Made by a program: the position numbers and the translations under genes. A DNA stretch of 64,000 nt, taken from positions 30,479-94,478 of the forward strand of contig SCOE01000023.1 in assembly GCA_005503065.1 (NCBI GenBank), written 5' to 3'. This DNA is from Comamonadaceae bacterium ALPHA2B. Lineage in GTDB: Bacteria > Pseudomonadota > Gammaproteobacteria > Burkholderiales > Burkholderiaceae_C. The notes under the pieces are model-generated. The model was given only the letters and a program-made list of their open reading frames with translations, made no database searches and was not told the DNA's origin. Positions within the stretch are counted from its first letter, which is position 1. The number at the start of each line of letters is the position of its first letter. Of the stretch, positions 27,294 through 37,397 are shown piece after piece.

Positions 27294-28316
27294 CTAGAGG
27301 CCGAGGGCGCGCTGCAGCGCGGCCGAATCCATGCGCACCGGCGGCTTCGGCCAGCCGCCGTCGAGCAGTTCGACCATCTTCGCGTTGCGCGGCGCGCTGC
27401 GTCCGTGCGCTTCGGCCAGTCGCACCACCTCGCCGCTGAGCGCGTCGACCTCGGTGCGCCGGCCCAGCGCCAGGTCGTCGGCCATGCTGGAGCGCGCCTT
27501 GGCGTCCACGCGCAGCATGGGCGCGGCGATGCGGCGGAACAGCCAGTCGGGCAGGCGCAGCAGCATCGGCAGGCGGCGCGGCGACACGGCGGTCATCTGG
27601 GCCGGCTCGACGCCGGCGGCGTCCAGGGCCGCCAGCGCCTCGTCGATCAGCGCCGCGAAGCAGCGGCGGTAGCCGCGGTCCAGCAGTTGCTCGCGCAGCG
27701 GCAGGCCCGACAGCGCGTTGACCGGGTTGTTGAGGTTGAGCAGGAGCTTGCCCCACTGGATCGCCTGCAGGTCGGTGCGCAGGTCGATCGGCACGCCCGC
27801 GGCCTCGAACACCGGCGCCCACGGCAGGAGGGCCGGGTGGGCCACGCTGGCCAGGCGCCCGGCGGTGCCGCGGTGGTAGGCGCCCGGCGCCAGTTCGGCC
27901 ACGTTGTAGGGCACCATGCCCGGCAGCGCCTTGAGCGTAGGCGCGGCACGCTGCGCGAGGCCCGCGTTGCCGATGCCGTTCTGCAGCGACACGAGGGGCG
28001 TGCCGGCGGGCAGGGCCGCCGCCAGTTCGGCCGCGGCCGCGGCGGTGGCGCCGCTCTTCACGGACAACAGCACCAATGCCGGCCGCGTGCCCGCTGGCAC
28101 CGAGGCGGCCAGCCGCAGGTCGTCGGCTCGCACGCGCCGGCAGGCGCCGTCGCGGTCGGTCAGGGTGAGCCCGTGCTGTGCCACGGCCTCGAGCACGCGC
28201 GGCCGGCCCACGAAGGTGACGGGCACACCGGCCGCAGCCAGGCAGCCGCCGACATAACAGCCGACGGCGCCGGCGCCCATCACCAGCACCTCGCCGGGTG
28301 CCTGCAGATCATTCAT
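27294..28316 (-). CDS. 2-dehydropantoate 2-reductase (ApbA/PanE family)
   Basis: A 340-aa protein with an N-terminal NAD(P) Rossmann motif (VMGAGAVGCYVGGCLAAAG), the family segment LLSVKSGATAAAAAELA and the catalytic region around QWGKLLLNLNNPVNAL (Lys) and EVDALSGEVVRLAE (Glu). The enzyme class reduces 2-dehydropantoate to pantoate with NADPH, a step towards coenzyme A. Burkholderiales genomes carry several paralogues, so a different 2-oxo acid substrate is possible. The ATG at 28316 is used; another at 28322 adds two residues. The start overlaps the histidine phosphatase gene by 8 bp. Confidence 0.85.
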   Translation of the reverse strand: MNDLQAPGEVLVMGAGAVGCYVGGCLAAAGVPVTFVGRPRVLEAVAQHGLTLTDRDGACRRVRADDLRLAASVPAGTRPALVLLSVKSGATAAAAAELAAALPAGTPLVSLQNGIGNAGLAQRAAPTLKALPGMVPYNVAELAPGAYHRGTAGRLASVAHPALLPWAPVFEAAGVPIDLRTDLQAIQWGKLLLNLNNPVNALSGLPLREQLLDRGYRRCFAALIDEALAALDAAGVEPAQMTAVSPRRLPMLLRLPDWLFRRIAAPMLRVDAKARSSMADDLALGRRTEVDALSGEVVRLAEAHGRSAPRNAKMVELLDGGWPKPPVRMDSAALQRALGL

Positions 28317-29016
28317 GGCCAAATCGGCCTCCAGCCCTTGTCAGCTCTGCACGAGCAGCTATCGAATCCATAGCGACCGGCAGTTCCGGTGCGGCCAGCG
28401 GGTCTTCGTCCAGCACGCGCCAGACGCCGGCGGCATGGCCCAGCACCAGCTTCTGGCAGTTGCGCACCGGCGAGCGCTGCTCGAAAGGCCAGAACTGGGC
28501 CATCTTGTCGTCGTCGCTTTCGCCGGCCAGGCCCACGCTCTGGCGCACCGCCTGCATGAACTGCCCGTGGCTGAAGAGCAAGACCTCCGCGTCCTCGGGC
28601 AGCGCAGCGAGGCGGGCGAGCGCCGACTCGGCGCGGCGCAACACCTGCGCGAAGCTCTCGGCGCCCTCCCCGTCCACGTAGGCCGGGTCGCTGCGCTGCC
28701 AGTAGGCCTCGACCGTGGGGCGGCGCTGCGCGCGCGTGGTGTCGGCCCAGTTGGCCGGGCACAGGTAGGTGAATTCGTGGATCGGCCAGATCGCCATCGG
28801 GACGCCGGGAAAGCGCACGCAGGTGGGCTCGGCCGTCTGCCGCGCGCGCAGGAAGGGCGAGCTCACGATGTGCGTCGGCTCGCGCCGCCAGCTGCAGGCC
28901 ACCTCGCGCGCCTGCGACACGCCCAGCGGCGTGAGCGGCATCGCCACCAGGTCGCGCGTCGGCTGGCCTGCGTTGCCGGTGCTCTGGCCGTGGCGAACGA
29001 ACGTCGCACGAATCAA
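28309..29016 (-). CDS. Histidine phosphatase (phosphoglycerate mutase-like) family protein
   Basis: A 235-aa protein with the N-terminal RHGQSTGN motif, Arg in SSPFLRARQTAEP, a Glu in IHEFTYL and the second catalytic His in FSHGQFMQAV. These define the branch-1 histidine phosphatase fold; the physiological substrate is unknown. No ATG is available near the motif. The TTG at 29016 (MIRATFVRHG) is chosen, with GGGGG about 8 nt upstream; a TTG at 29031 is an alternative. The last ~22 codons coincide with copy B of the dispersed repeat, so the C-terminus (AMDSIAARAELTRAGG) is repeat-derived. Confidence 0.85.
   Translation of the reverse strand: MIRATFVRHGQSTGNAGQPTRDLVAMPLTPLGVSQAREVACSWRREPTHIVSSPFLRARQTAEPTCVRFPGVPMAIWPIHEFTYLCPANWADTTRAQRRPTVEAYWQRSDPAYVDGEGAESFAQVLRRAESALARLAALPEDAEVLLFSHGQFMQAVRQSVGLAGESDDDKMAQFWPFEQRSPVRNCQKLVLGHAAGVWRVLDEDPLAAPELPVAMDSIAARAELTRAGGRFGHE
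28318..28375 (+). repeat. Dispersed 60-nt repeat, family 1, copy B (within a coding region)
   Basis: The copy starts GGCCAAATCGGCCTCCAGC and ends with GCAGCTATCGAATCCATAGC. It lies inside the 3' end of the histidine phosphatase gene, supplying its last residues, and ends just upstream of the overlapping reductase start on the other side. Unlike the other three copies it is translated. Confidence 0.85.
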
Positions 29017-29027
29017 GAAATCAACCC

Positions 29028-29112
29028 CCAAGCGGCTTCGCCGCTCCCCCTTCTGCTGCGCGAAGGGGGCGCACCCAGCGGCCTGGCAAAGCCAGTTCCG
29101 CGGGTGCCCTGG
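29028..29112 (+). repeat. Structured dispersed repeat, family 2, second copy
   Basis: It shares GGGGGCGCACCC, GGCCTGGCAAAGCC and GTTCCGCGGGTGCCC with the inverted copy at 11930-12026. It contains the hairpins AGCGGC-ttc-GCCGCT and CCCCCTT-N10-AAGGGGG. It lies between alaS and the histidine phosphatase gene, where the paired arms may act in 3'-end formation of alaS. Confidence 0.72.
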
Positions 29113-29157
29113 TGAACACCGGCATGCCCGAGGTGGCGCGAAGCCGCCGAGGCATCG

Positions 29158-31782
<2,625 letters not shown>

Positions 31783-31854
31783 GGGATGTGGAGGCTGGGG
31801 CACCGGCGGCCGGCCGGAACTCCCATCGAAGGGGGTGGCACGGCCGCTAACTGC

Positions 31855-31882
31855 TTGATTCGATTGAACATTCGATTATAGG
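31855..31882. promoter_or_regulatory. Overlapping divergent promoters in the alaS-ferritin gap
   Basis: The 340-bp gap between the alaS and ferritin-like starts (31783-32122) holds no convincing gene. An AT-rich island stands out in it. On the minus strand a perfect -10 TATAAT lies at 31880-31875, suiting alaS. On the plus strand TTGATT (31855-31860), 16 nt, and TATAGG (31877-31882) form a candidate promoter for the ferritin-like gene. Both use the same island, so they may exclude one another. Confidence 0.5.
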
Positions 31883-32122
31883 TTTGGGCCCTCCTCCCGG
31901 CCGCTGGCGCCAGGCCGCCCATGCGGGGCCTGCGGACAAGCGATGTGCCCCTGGCGCCGCGGCCCGGCGGCCTTCAAGGGCATGCCGGGAACCCCGGCTT
32001 GCGGCCCGTCAGTCCCGCGACTGCACAATGGGCGTAAGGTGCAGGGCAGCGGCCCGTGGCCGCACCTCTTCCGGCGAGGCCGCGCCCCGGCCGCCCGCGC
32101 TTGTGTCACAAGGAGTTTCTGC

Positions 32123-32944
32123 ATGGCTGGCTACGAAGCCGCGCACTGGACCATCGACGACCTCGACTTCTCGCGCATCGAGCTCGAGCGCATCCGCGAC
32201 GACGACACCCTGTTCTACCTGGCCTGCTCGGCGTCCTTCATCGAGAGCGGCTCCGACCTCTACACCCACAACCTGGTCGATTTCTTCGCCGGCGACGACG
32301 AGGTCACGGCCTGGCTGCGCGACCACTGGGAGCACGAGGAACTGCAGCACGGCCGCGCCCTGCGCGCCTACGTCAACCACGTGTGGCCGGAGTTCGACTG
32401 GGAGCCGGCCTTCCAGAGCTTCCTCACCGAATACGCGACCTACTGCAAGGTGGAGCTGCTCGCGCCCACGCGCGGCCTGGAGATGTCGGCCCGCTGCGTG
32501 GTCGAGACCGGCACCGCCACCTACTACCGGGCGCTGGCCAAGGCGGCGAGCGAGCCGGTCTTCGTCGACCTGTGCACCCGCATCGCGACCGACGAGGTCA
32601 ACCACTACAAGCACTTCTACAAGTTCTTCCGCCGCTACCGGGGCGAGGAGCGGCTGGGCCGGTTGCGCGTGCTGGGCACCGTGGCGCGCCGCACCTGGGA
32701 GCTCAAGAGCGAGGATGCCGACTGCGCCCTGCGACACATCGCACGCGGCCGCCACCCGGTCGAGGCCGGCGACCGCGCCTGGCAGCGCGGCCTGAGCAGC
32801 CGCGTGAGCCGCACCATCAGCCGCAACCTCAACCCCGGCATGACCCTGAAGATGCTGATGCGCCCGCTGGAGCTGCCGGCACCGGTGCAGACCGCGCTCC
32901 AGGTGCCGATCGAACTCTTCATGCAGCGCGTGTTCCTGCGCTGA
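32123..32944 (+). CDS. Ferritin-like di-iron protein
   Basis: A 273-aa four-helix protein with a full set of di-iron ligands in ferritin-like spacing: Glu41, Glu73 and His76 (EHEELQHG), Glu128, and Glu158 and His161 (DEVNH). This ExxH-E-ExxH arrangement is that of acyl-ACP desaturase/rubrerythrin-like oxidases and oxygenases. There is no signal peptide or rubredoxin domain. The C-terminal 80 residues are basic and helical. AAGGAG at 32110-32115 precedes the ATG. The reaction is unknown. It converges on the nlpD gene. Confidence 0.85.
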   Translation: MAGYEAAHWTIDDLDFSRIELERIRDDDTLFYLACSASFIESGSDLYTHNLVDFFAGDDEVTAWLRDHWEHEELQHGRALRAYVNHVWPEFDWEPAFQSFLTEYATYCKVELLAPTRGLEMSARCVVETGTATYYRALAKAASEPVFVDLCTRIATDEVNHYKHFYKFFRRYRGEERLGRLRVLGTVARRTWELKSEDADCALRHIARGRHPVEAGDRAWQRGLSSRVSRTISRNLNPGMTLKMLMRPLELPAPVQTALQVPIELFMQRVFLR

Positions 32945-32962
32945 ACCCCGGCGAACGGAAAC

Positions 32963-32998
32963 AAAAATGCCGGATCAGGCTGCGGCCTGGTCCGGCAT
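32963..32998 (-). terminator. Rho-independent terminator of the nlpD-side transcript
   Basis: A 14-bp stem (ATGCCGGATCAGGC paired with GCCTGGTCCGGCAT, one G-T pair) is followed on the minus strand by TTTTTG. It lies just after the stop of the M23 peptidase-like gene. On the plus strand there is no T-run, so it mainly serves the minus strand. Confidence 0.8.
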
Positions 32999-33031
32999 CG
33001 GTTGAAAGTCGCCGCGGCGTGGCGCGACGCT

Positions 33032-33955
33032 TCAGCGCGCCGGCAGATACCGCGACGGATCGACGGGTTTGCCCTGGCGACGGATCTCGAAGTGCAGCTT
33101 CACCCGATCGGCATCGCTGCTGCCCATCTCGGCGATCTTCTGGCCCTTCTGCACCGATTGGTCTTCCTTGACCAGCAGAGTCTGGTTGTGGGCGTAGGCC
33201 GTGAGGTACGTGTTGTTGTGCTTGAGGATGATGAGGTTGCCGTAGCCGCGCAGGCCCGCGCCGGCGTAGACCACCCGGCCGTCGGCCGCGGCGAGCACCG
33301 CATCGCCGGCCTTGCCGCCGATGTCCAGGCCCTTGTTCTTCAACTCGTCGAAGCCGGCGATCAGGCTGCCGTGGGCGGGCCAGATCCAGCCCACGTCCTC
33401 GTCGCCCGACGCGGCGGCGGCCGGGGCCACCGAAGAGGTGGTGACGGGTGGCGTCGGCTTCACCGCGGGGGCGCTCGCGGCAGCAGCAGGCGCCGTGGTG
33501 CCGGCGGCGGCCGGCGCGCCTGGCGCGGCAACCGGCGGCATGGACGTGGACGTGGCGGGAGCCGCTGCCACGGCGGCACCGGCAGCCGGGGGAATCACGC
33601 GGAGCACCTGGCCCACTTCGATCAGGTCGGGGTTGTCGAGGTTGTTCCAGCGCACCAGGTCGCGCCAGTTCTGGCTGGTTTCCGAGGCGATGCGGCGGAT
33701 GGTGTCGCCGGGTCGCACGGCGTAATAGCCAGGCTTGCCGAGGTTCTCGACACCCGGCAGCGGCTTGCCGTTGGCGTCGGTGATGGGCAGGCCGTTGGGG
33801 CCGATGACCGGCCCGGCGGCGGCCGGCGCCTGGTTCATGGTGCCGCGGTCCTCGACGGGGGCCGGCCCGCGCTGGGCAGTGCTGCAGCCCACGACCGCCA
33901 ACACGAGCGCCAACGACGACCACACCAGCCAGCGCCGGTTACCAAAACCCTGCAT
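33032..33955 (-). CDS. nlpD: NlpD-like LysM/M23 lipoprotein
   Basis: A 307-aa lipoprotein with a signal and lipobox (ALVLAVVGCS), a LysM domain (YYAVRPGDTIRRIASE, about 75-120), a long Ala/Pro linker and a C-terminal M23 domain. As in E. coli NlpD, the first zinc-site His is replaced (KGLDIGGKAGD), although the later LHFEIR is kept, so it is probably a catalytically inactive activator of cell-wall amidases rather than a peptidase. The ATG at 33955 has AAGGAA at good spacing. It ends the surE-pcm-nlpD operon. rpoS, which often follows nlpD, is absent here. Confidence 0.9.
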   Translation of the reverse strand: MQGFGNRRWLVWSSLALVLAVVGCSTAQRGPAPVEDRGTMNQAPAAAGPVIGPNGLPITDANGKPLPGVENLGKPGYYAVRPGDTIRRIASETSQNWRDLVRWNNLDNPDLIEVGQVLRVIPPAAGAAVAAAPATSTSMPPVAAPGAPAAAGTTAPAAAASAPAVKPTPPVTTSSVAPAAAASGDEDVGWIWPAHGSLIAGFDELKNKGLDIGGKAGDAVLAAADGRVVYAGAGLRGYGNLIILKHNNTYLTAYAHNQTLLVKEDQSVQKGQKIAEMGSSDADRVKLHFEIRRQGKPVDPSRYLPAR

Positions 33956-33966
33956 GTGTCTTTCCT

Positions 33967-34740
33967 TCAAGCAATCCCGGATTTTAGAGGGACAAAGTGA
34001 ACGGCCTCAAGAACACGCCGCTCGATCCCACGGGCATTTTTGTCAATGATGACAAGCGTTTGGCCGCCATTTGCAGAAACTGTCGGAGCTACGATGCGCC
34101 CGCCCACACCCAACTGCTCGACCCACTCCGAAGGTATGTCCTCGCCGCCCGCGGCCGCGATGATGCCGGCGTAGGGTGCGCCGCGCGCATAGCCCAGCCG
34201 GCCGTCGGCCAGCATCAGGTGCACGTTGGCCAGGCGGAATGGCCGCAGGTTGGCGCGGGCACGCTCGTGCAGCCCGCGCAGGCGTTCGATGCTGTACACC
34301 TCGCTCGCGACATGGCTGAGCACGGCGGCCTGGTAGCCGCAGCCGGTGCCGATTTCCAGCACCCGGCCGAGGCGCTCCTGCGGCTTGCCGGACAGCGCCG
34401 GCGCGCCGAGCAGCAGCTCGATCATGCGCGCGACGACGTTCGGCTTGGAGATGGTCTGGCCCAGCCCGATCGGCAGGCTGGTGTCTTCGTAGGCCTGGTT
34501 GACGAGGGCACTGTCGACGAAGCGATGCCGCTCCACCGTGCCCATGGCACGCAGCACCCGGCCGTCGGCGATGCCCTGCTGCGCGAGCTTCTGCACCATG
34601 CGCGCGCGGATGGCCTCGGACGCCATCGAGGGCGTGTTGCTGACCACCGGGCTGGCTGGCACCGCCGGCTGGCGGCCGCGCGTGACGGCCGACGCGGTGG
34701 GCGTGAGCTTGACCGGGAACGTGGGGCGCTGCTGGGCCAT
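33967..34740 (-). CDS. pcm: Protein-L-isoaspartate O-methyltransferase
   Basis: A 257-aa SAM-dependent methyltransferase that repairs isoaspartyl residues. The SAM motif I is RVLEIGTGCGYQAAVLS, and the family segments TSLPIGLGQTISKPNVVARM and LGVGGRIVAPT are present. The N-terminal 50 residues (from MAQQRPTFPVK) are an extension compared with the ~208-aa E. coli enzyme, common in Burkholderiales. The start at 34740 lies 4 bp after the surE stop; the frame is open to 34800 but that part overlaps surE. Confidence 0.95.
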   Translation of the reverse strand: MAQQRPTFPVKLTPTASAVTRGRQPAVPASPVVSNTPSMASEAIRARMVQKLAQQGIADGRVLRAMGTVERHRFVDSALVNQAYEDTSLPIGLGQTISKPNVVARMIELLLGAPALSGKPQERLGRVLEIGTGCGYQAAVLSHVASEVYSIERLRGLHERARANLRPFRLANVHLMLADGRLGYARGAPYAGIIAAAGGEDIPSEWVEQLGVGGRIVAPTVSANGGQTLVIIDKNARGIERRVLEAVHFVPLKSGIA

Positions 34741-34744
34741 GCGC

Positions 34745-35509
34745 TCAGTCGGCCGCGTCGAGACGGGCCACCGCCTCACCCCACTCGCCCAGGCGCGCAT
34801 GGTCGGTCAGGTCGATCTGCAGGGGCGTGAGGGCCACGTGGCCGGCCGCCGTCGCATGGAAATCCGTGCCCTCGCCGCTGTCCTTGGCGCCGCCGGCGCC
34901 AGCGATCCAATACATGGTGTCGCCACGCGGGCTGTCCTGCGTGATGACCTTCTCGGCCGCGTGCCGGCGACCCAGGCGGCAGACCTTGATGGGCTTGAGC
35001 TCGTCCACAGGCCGGTTGGGAACGTTGACGTTGAGCAGCCACGCCGCACCGCCCAGCATCTGCTCGCGCTCGATGCGCTGCACCAGGCGCTGCGCGACCT
35101 GTGCGGCGGCCTCCACATGCGCCCAACCCTTCTCGATCTGCGAGATGGCGATGGCCGGGATGCCGAAGAGATAGGCCTCCATCGCTGCGCCGACGGTGCC
35201 CGAGTAGATGGTGTCGTCGCCCATGTTGGCGCCGTTGTTGATGCCCGAGACGACCAGGTCCGGCCGATAGTCCAGCAGGCCCTTGAGCGCGATGTGCACG
35301 CAATCGGCTGGGGTGCCCGTCACATAGCGGAAGCCGTTGTGCGCCTGGTGGACGTACAGCGGCGCGGACAGGGTCAGTGCATTGGACTTGGCGCTGTTGT
35401 TGTGCTCCGGCGCGATCACCTCGACATCGGCGACCTCGGCCAGCGCCTTGTGCAGCGCGACGATGCCGGGCGCCTGGTAGCCATCGTCGTTGGAAATGAG
35501 GATCTTCAT
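34745..35509 (-). CDS. surE: 5'/3'-nucleotidase SurE
   Basis: A 254-aa survival protein with the metal site ISNDDGYQAPGI at the N-terminus, NNSAKSNALTL and VSGINNGANMGDDTIYSGTVGAAME. SurE removes phosphate from nucleoside monophosphates and is made with Pcm and NlpD in many Proteobacteria, as here. The ATG at 35509 is directly supported by the conserved N-terminus MKILISNDDG. Confidence 0.97.
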   Translation of the reverse strand: MKILISNDDGYQAPGIVALHKALAEVADVEVIAPEHNNSAKSNALTLSAPLYVHQAHNGFRYVTGTPADCVHIALKGLLDYRPDLVVSGINNGANMGDDTIYSGTVGAAMEAYLFGIPAIAISQIEKGWAHVEAAAQVAQRLVQRIEREQMLGGAAWLLNVNVPNRPVDELKPIKVCRLGRRHAAEKVITQDSPRGDTMYWIAGAGGAKDSGEGTDFHATAAGHVALTPLQIDLTDHARLGEWGEAVARLDAAD

Positions 35510-35647
35510 GGGCGAACGCGCGATTCTAGGCCGCCCCTGCGGCCCTCCACGCCGCGCCACCCGCCATCGGATCGCCGTCTCGCCAGGGACATCGCGCGCG
35601 AGAGGCCGGCCCGTATCATGCGCCGCTTCACAGACGGAGACTTTCGG

Positions 35648-36634
35648 ATGCATGCATGGCTTTGCGAGGATCCGGTGGGCGTCGACGCGCTTACCTGGAA
35701 GGAGTTGCCCACGCCGGAGCCCGGACCGGGCAAGGTCCTGGTGGAAATCAAGGCCGCGAGCCTGAACTTCCCCGATCTGCTCATCGTCCAGAACAAGTAC
35801 CAGATCAAGCCGCCCCTGCCCTTCGTGCCCGGCTCGGAATACGCCGGCATCGTGCGGGCCGTGGGCGAAGGCGTCTCGCACCTGACGCCGGGCCAGAACG
35901 TGGCCTGCCTGTCGGGGACCGGCGGCTTCGGCACCCACACGCTCGCGCCGGCCGCGCTGTGCATGCCGCTTCCAGATGGCTTCTCGTACGTGGACGCGGC
36001 CGCCTTCATCATGATCTACGCCACCTCCTGGCACGCGCTGATCGACCGTGCACAGCTCAAGGCCGGCGAGACGGTGCTGGTGCTGGGCGCCGCAGGCGGT
36101 GTCGGCACGGCCGCGATCCAGATCGCGAAGGCGGCCGGCGCCCGCGTGATCGCTGCAGCCTCCACCGACGAGAAATGTGCGCTGTGCACGTCCATCGGCG
36201 CCGATGCGACGATCAATTACAGCACCCACGGCCTTCCAGGCGCTTTCCGCGAGGCGGTCAAGGCGGCAACCGATGGCAAAGGCCCGGACGTGATCTATGA
36301 CCCGGTGGGCGGCGATTTCGCCGAGCCCGCGTTCCGCTCCATCGCCTGGCGTGGCCGCTATTTGGTGGTGGGCTTTGCGTCCGGTCCCATTCCATCCCTC
36401 CCGCTCAATTTGATGTTGCTGAAGGGCGCGTCGCTGGTCGGCGTGTTCTGGGGCGATTTCGCCAAGCGCGAGCCGAAGGCCAATGCACAGATGATGGCCG
36501 AACTGGCCAAATGGTATGCCCAGGGCAAGGTCAAGCCGGTCATCGACCGCACGATGCCGATGTCCGAATTGAAGGCAGCCTACGCGCATATGGGATCGCG
36601 CGGCGTGATGGGCAAGCTCGTGCTGGTCAACTGA
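35648..36634 (+). CDS. NADPH:quinone oxidoreductase (zinc-independent MDR family)
   Basis: A 328-aa medium-chain reductase of the quinone oxidoreductase type. It has a GroES-like N-terminal domain (SLNFPDLLIVQNKY, PFVPGSEYAGIV) and the Rossmann motif VLGAAGGVGTAAIQIAKAAGA. The structural and catalytic zinc cysteines of alcohol dehydrogenases are missing, as expected for QOR. The ATG at 35648 has GGAG upstream. It stands alone, divergent from surE, and ends at a strong terminator. Physiological substrate unknown. Confidence 0.92.
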   Translation: MHAWLCEDPVGVDALTWKELPTPEPGPGKVLVEIKAASLNFPDLLIVQNKYQIKPPLPFVPGSEYAGIVRAVGEGVSHLTPGQNVACLSGTGGFGTHTLAPAALCMPLPDGFSYVDAAAFIMIYATSWHALIDRAQLKAGETVLVLGAAGGVGTAAIQIAKAAGARVIAAASTDEKCALCTSIGADATINYSTHGLPGAFREAVKAATDGKGPDVIYDPVGGDFAEPAFRSIAWRGRYLVVGFASGPIPSLPLNLMLLKGASLVGVFWGDFAKREPKANAQMMAELAKWYAQGKVKPVIDRTMPMSELKAAYAHMGSRGVMGKLVLVN

Positions 36635-36654
36635 ATCCAGGCCGACTCCAAAAC

Positions 36655-36680
36655 AAAAGGCCCGCATTTGCGGGCCTTTT
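36655..36680. terminator. Bidirectional terminator
   Basis: A perfect 11-bp stem AAAAGGCCCGC/GCGGGCCTTTT with a 4-base loop (ATTT). It lies between the convergent oxidoreductase and H-NS genes and has A- and T-tracts on both sides. Confidence 0.93.
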
Positions 36681-36714
36681 GTCTTGGCTGCACCAGCGGC
36701 GCACCGGCAGACGC

Positions 36715-37056
36715 TCAGTTGACCTCGAATTCGGCCAGCGACTTGCCGGCGGCGAGCGCTTCGGTCACCCACCGCGGCTTGCGGCCGCGGCCGCCCGACC
36801 AGGTTTCGCCCGTCGGGCTGCGGTATTTCACCGCCGGCTTGGCCGCGGGAGCCGAGACGGCACGCTTGCCGCCACTGCGGACCGACAACTTCAGATCGGC
36901 CGCGGTAATGCCATAGTCGGCAATCTTCTTTCGAATGTCCTCGATCACGCCAGCGCGTTCTTGTGTGCGCAGCTCCTCAGCCTGCTTGCGCAATTGAGCA
37001 ATGAGCTCGTCGTGCTGCTGAATCTGGGAATTGATCTCGGCGAGGGTGATGGCCAT
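36715..37056 (-). CDS. H-NS family nucleoid-associated protein
   Basis: A 113-aa H-NS-like protein. An N-terminal coiled coil (residues 1-50, EINSQIQQHDELIAQLRKQ) should drive oligomerisation. The C-terminal DNA-binding domain has the Bph3/H-NS signature YRSPTGETWSGGRGRKPRWV. It probably silences AT-rich or foreign DNA. The 163 bp upstream contain an AT-rich stretch but no gene. Confidence 0.95.
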   Translation of the reverse strand: MAITLAEINSQIQQHDELIAQLRKQAEELRTQERAGVIEDIRKKIADYGITAADLKLSVRSGGKRAVSAPAAKPAVKYRSPTGETWSGGRGRKPRWVTEALAAGKSLAEFEVN

Positions 37057-37219
37057 TCGAAAGTCCTTCCAATTAAAACGCCGCGAATTCTAATTCATTT
37101 GCAAATGGCAAGGCCAAGGCGTTCTGAGTTGATTTGGCGGATGCGAGGAAACCAGATGTTTCACCGTCCACGCCTCTGCTGGACGAATAGACCACGTCAG
37201 CACGACGACCGCCCAACAA

Positions 37220-37251
37220 AAAACCCCGCATCCATTCCGATGCGGGGTTTT
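37220..37251 (-). terminator. Terminator downstream of tRNA-His
   Basis: AAAACCCCGCATC and GATGCGGGGTTTT form a 13-bp perfect stem with a 6-base loop. On the minus strand the stem is followed by further T residues. It lies 40 bp past the 3' end of tRNA-His. Confidence 0.9.
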
Positions 37252-37290
37252 GTACGCTTGCCCGTCAAGGCAAAAGAGCGGGGCAAAATT

Positions 37291-37366
37291 TGGGGTGGCT
37301 GATGGGACTCGAACCCACGACAACCAGGATCACAACCTGGGACTCTACCAACTGAGCTACAGCCAC
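37291..37366 (-). tRNA. tRNA-His (GTG)
   Basis: The minus strand folds into a 76-nt tRNA: acceptor GTGGCTG pairing with CAGCCAC, D-arm with AGCTCAGTTGGTAGAG, an anticodon loop with GTG between CAGG and CCTG, T-arm GTGGGTTCGAGTCCCAT, a C discriminator opposite the usual extra 5' G and an encoded CCA end. It lies between ppiD and a terminator. Confidence 0.97.
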
Positions 37367-37397
37367 CGGAGAACTTCGAATTGTACTGTGAAAATGC

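Noticed and set aside
31884..32122. Possible small gene upstream of the ferritin-like gene
   Set aside because: The frame has no ribosome site, atypical Pro/Arg-rich composition and lies in the promoter gap.
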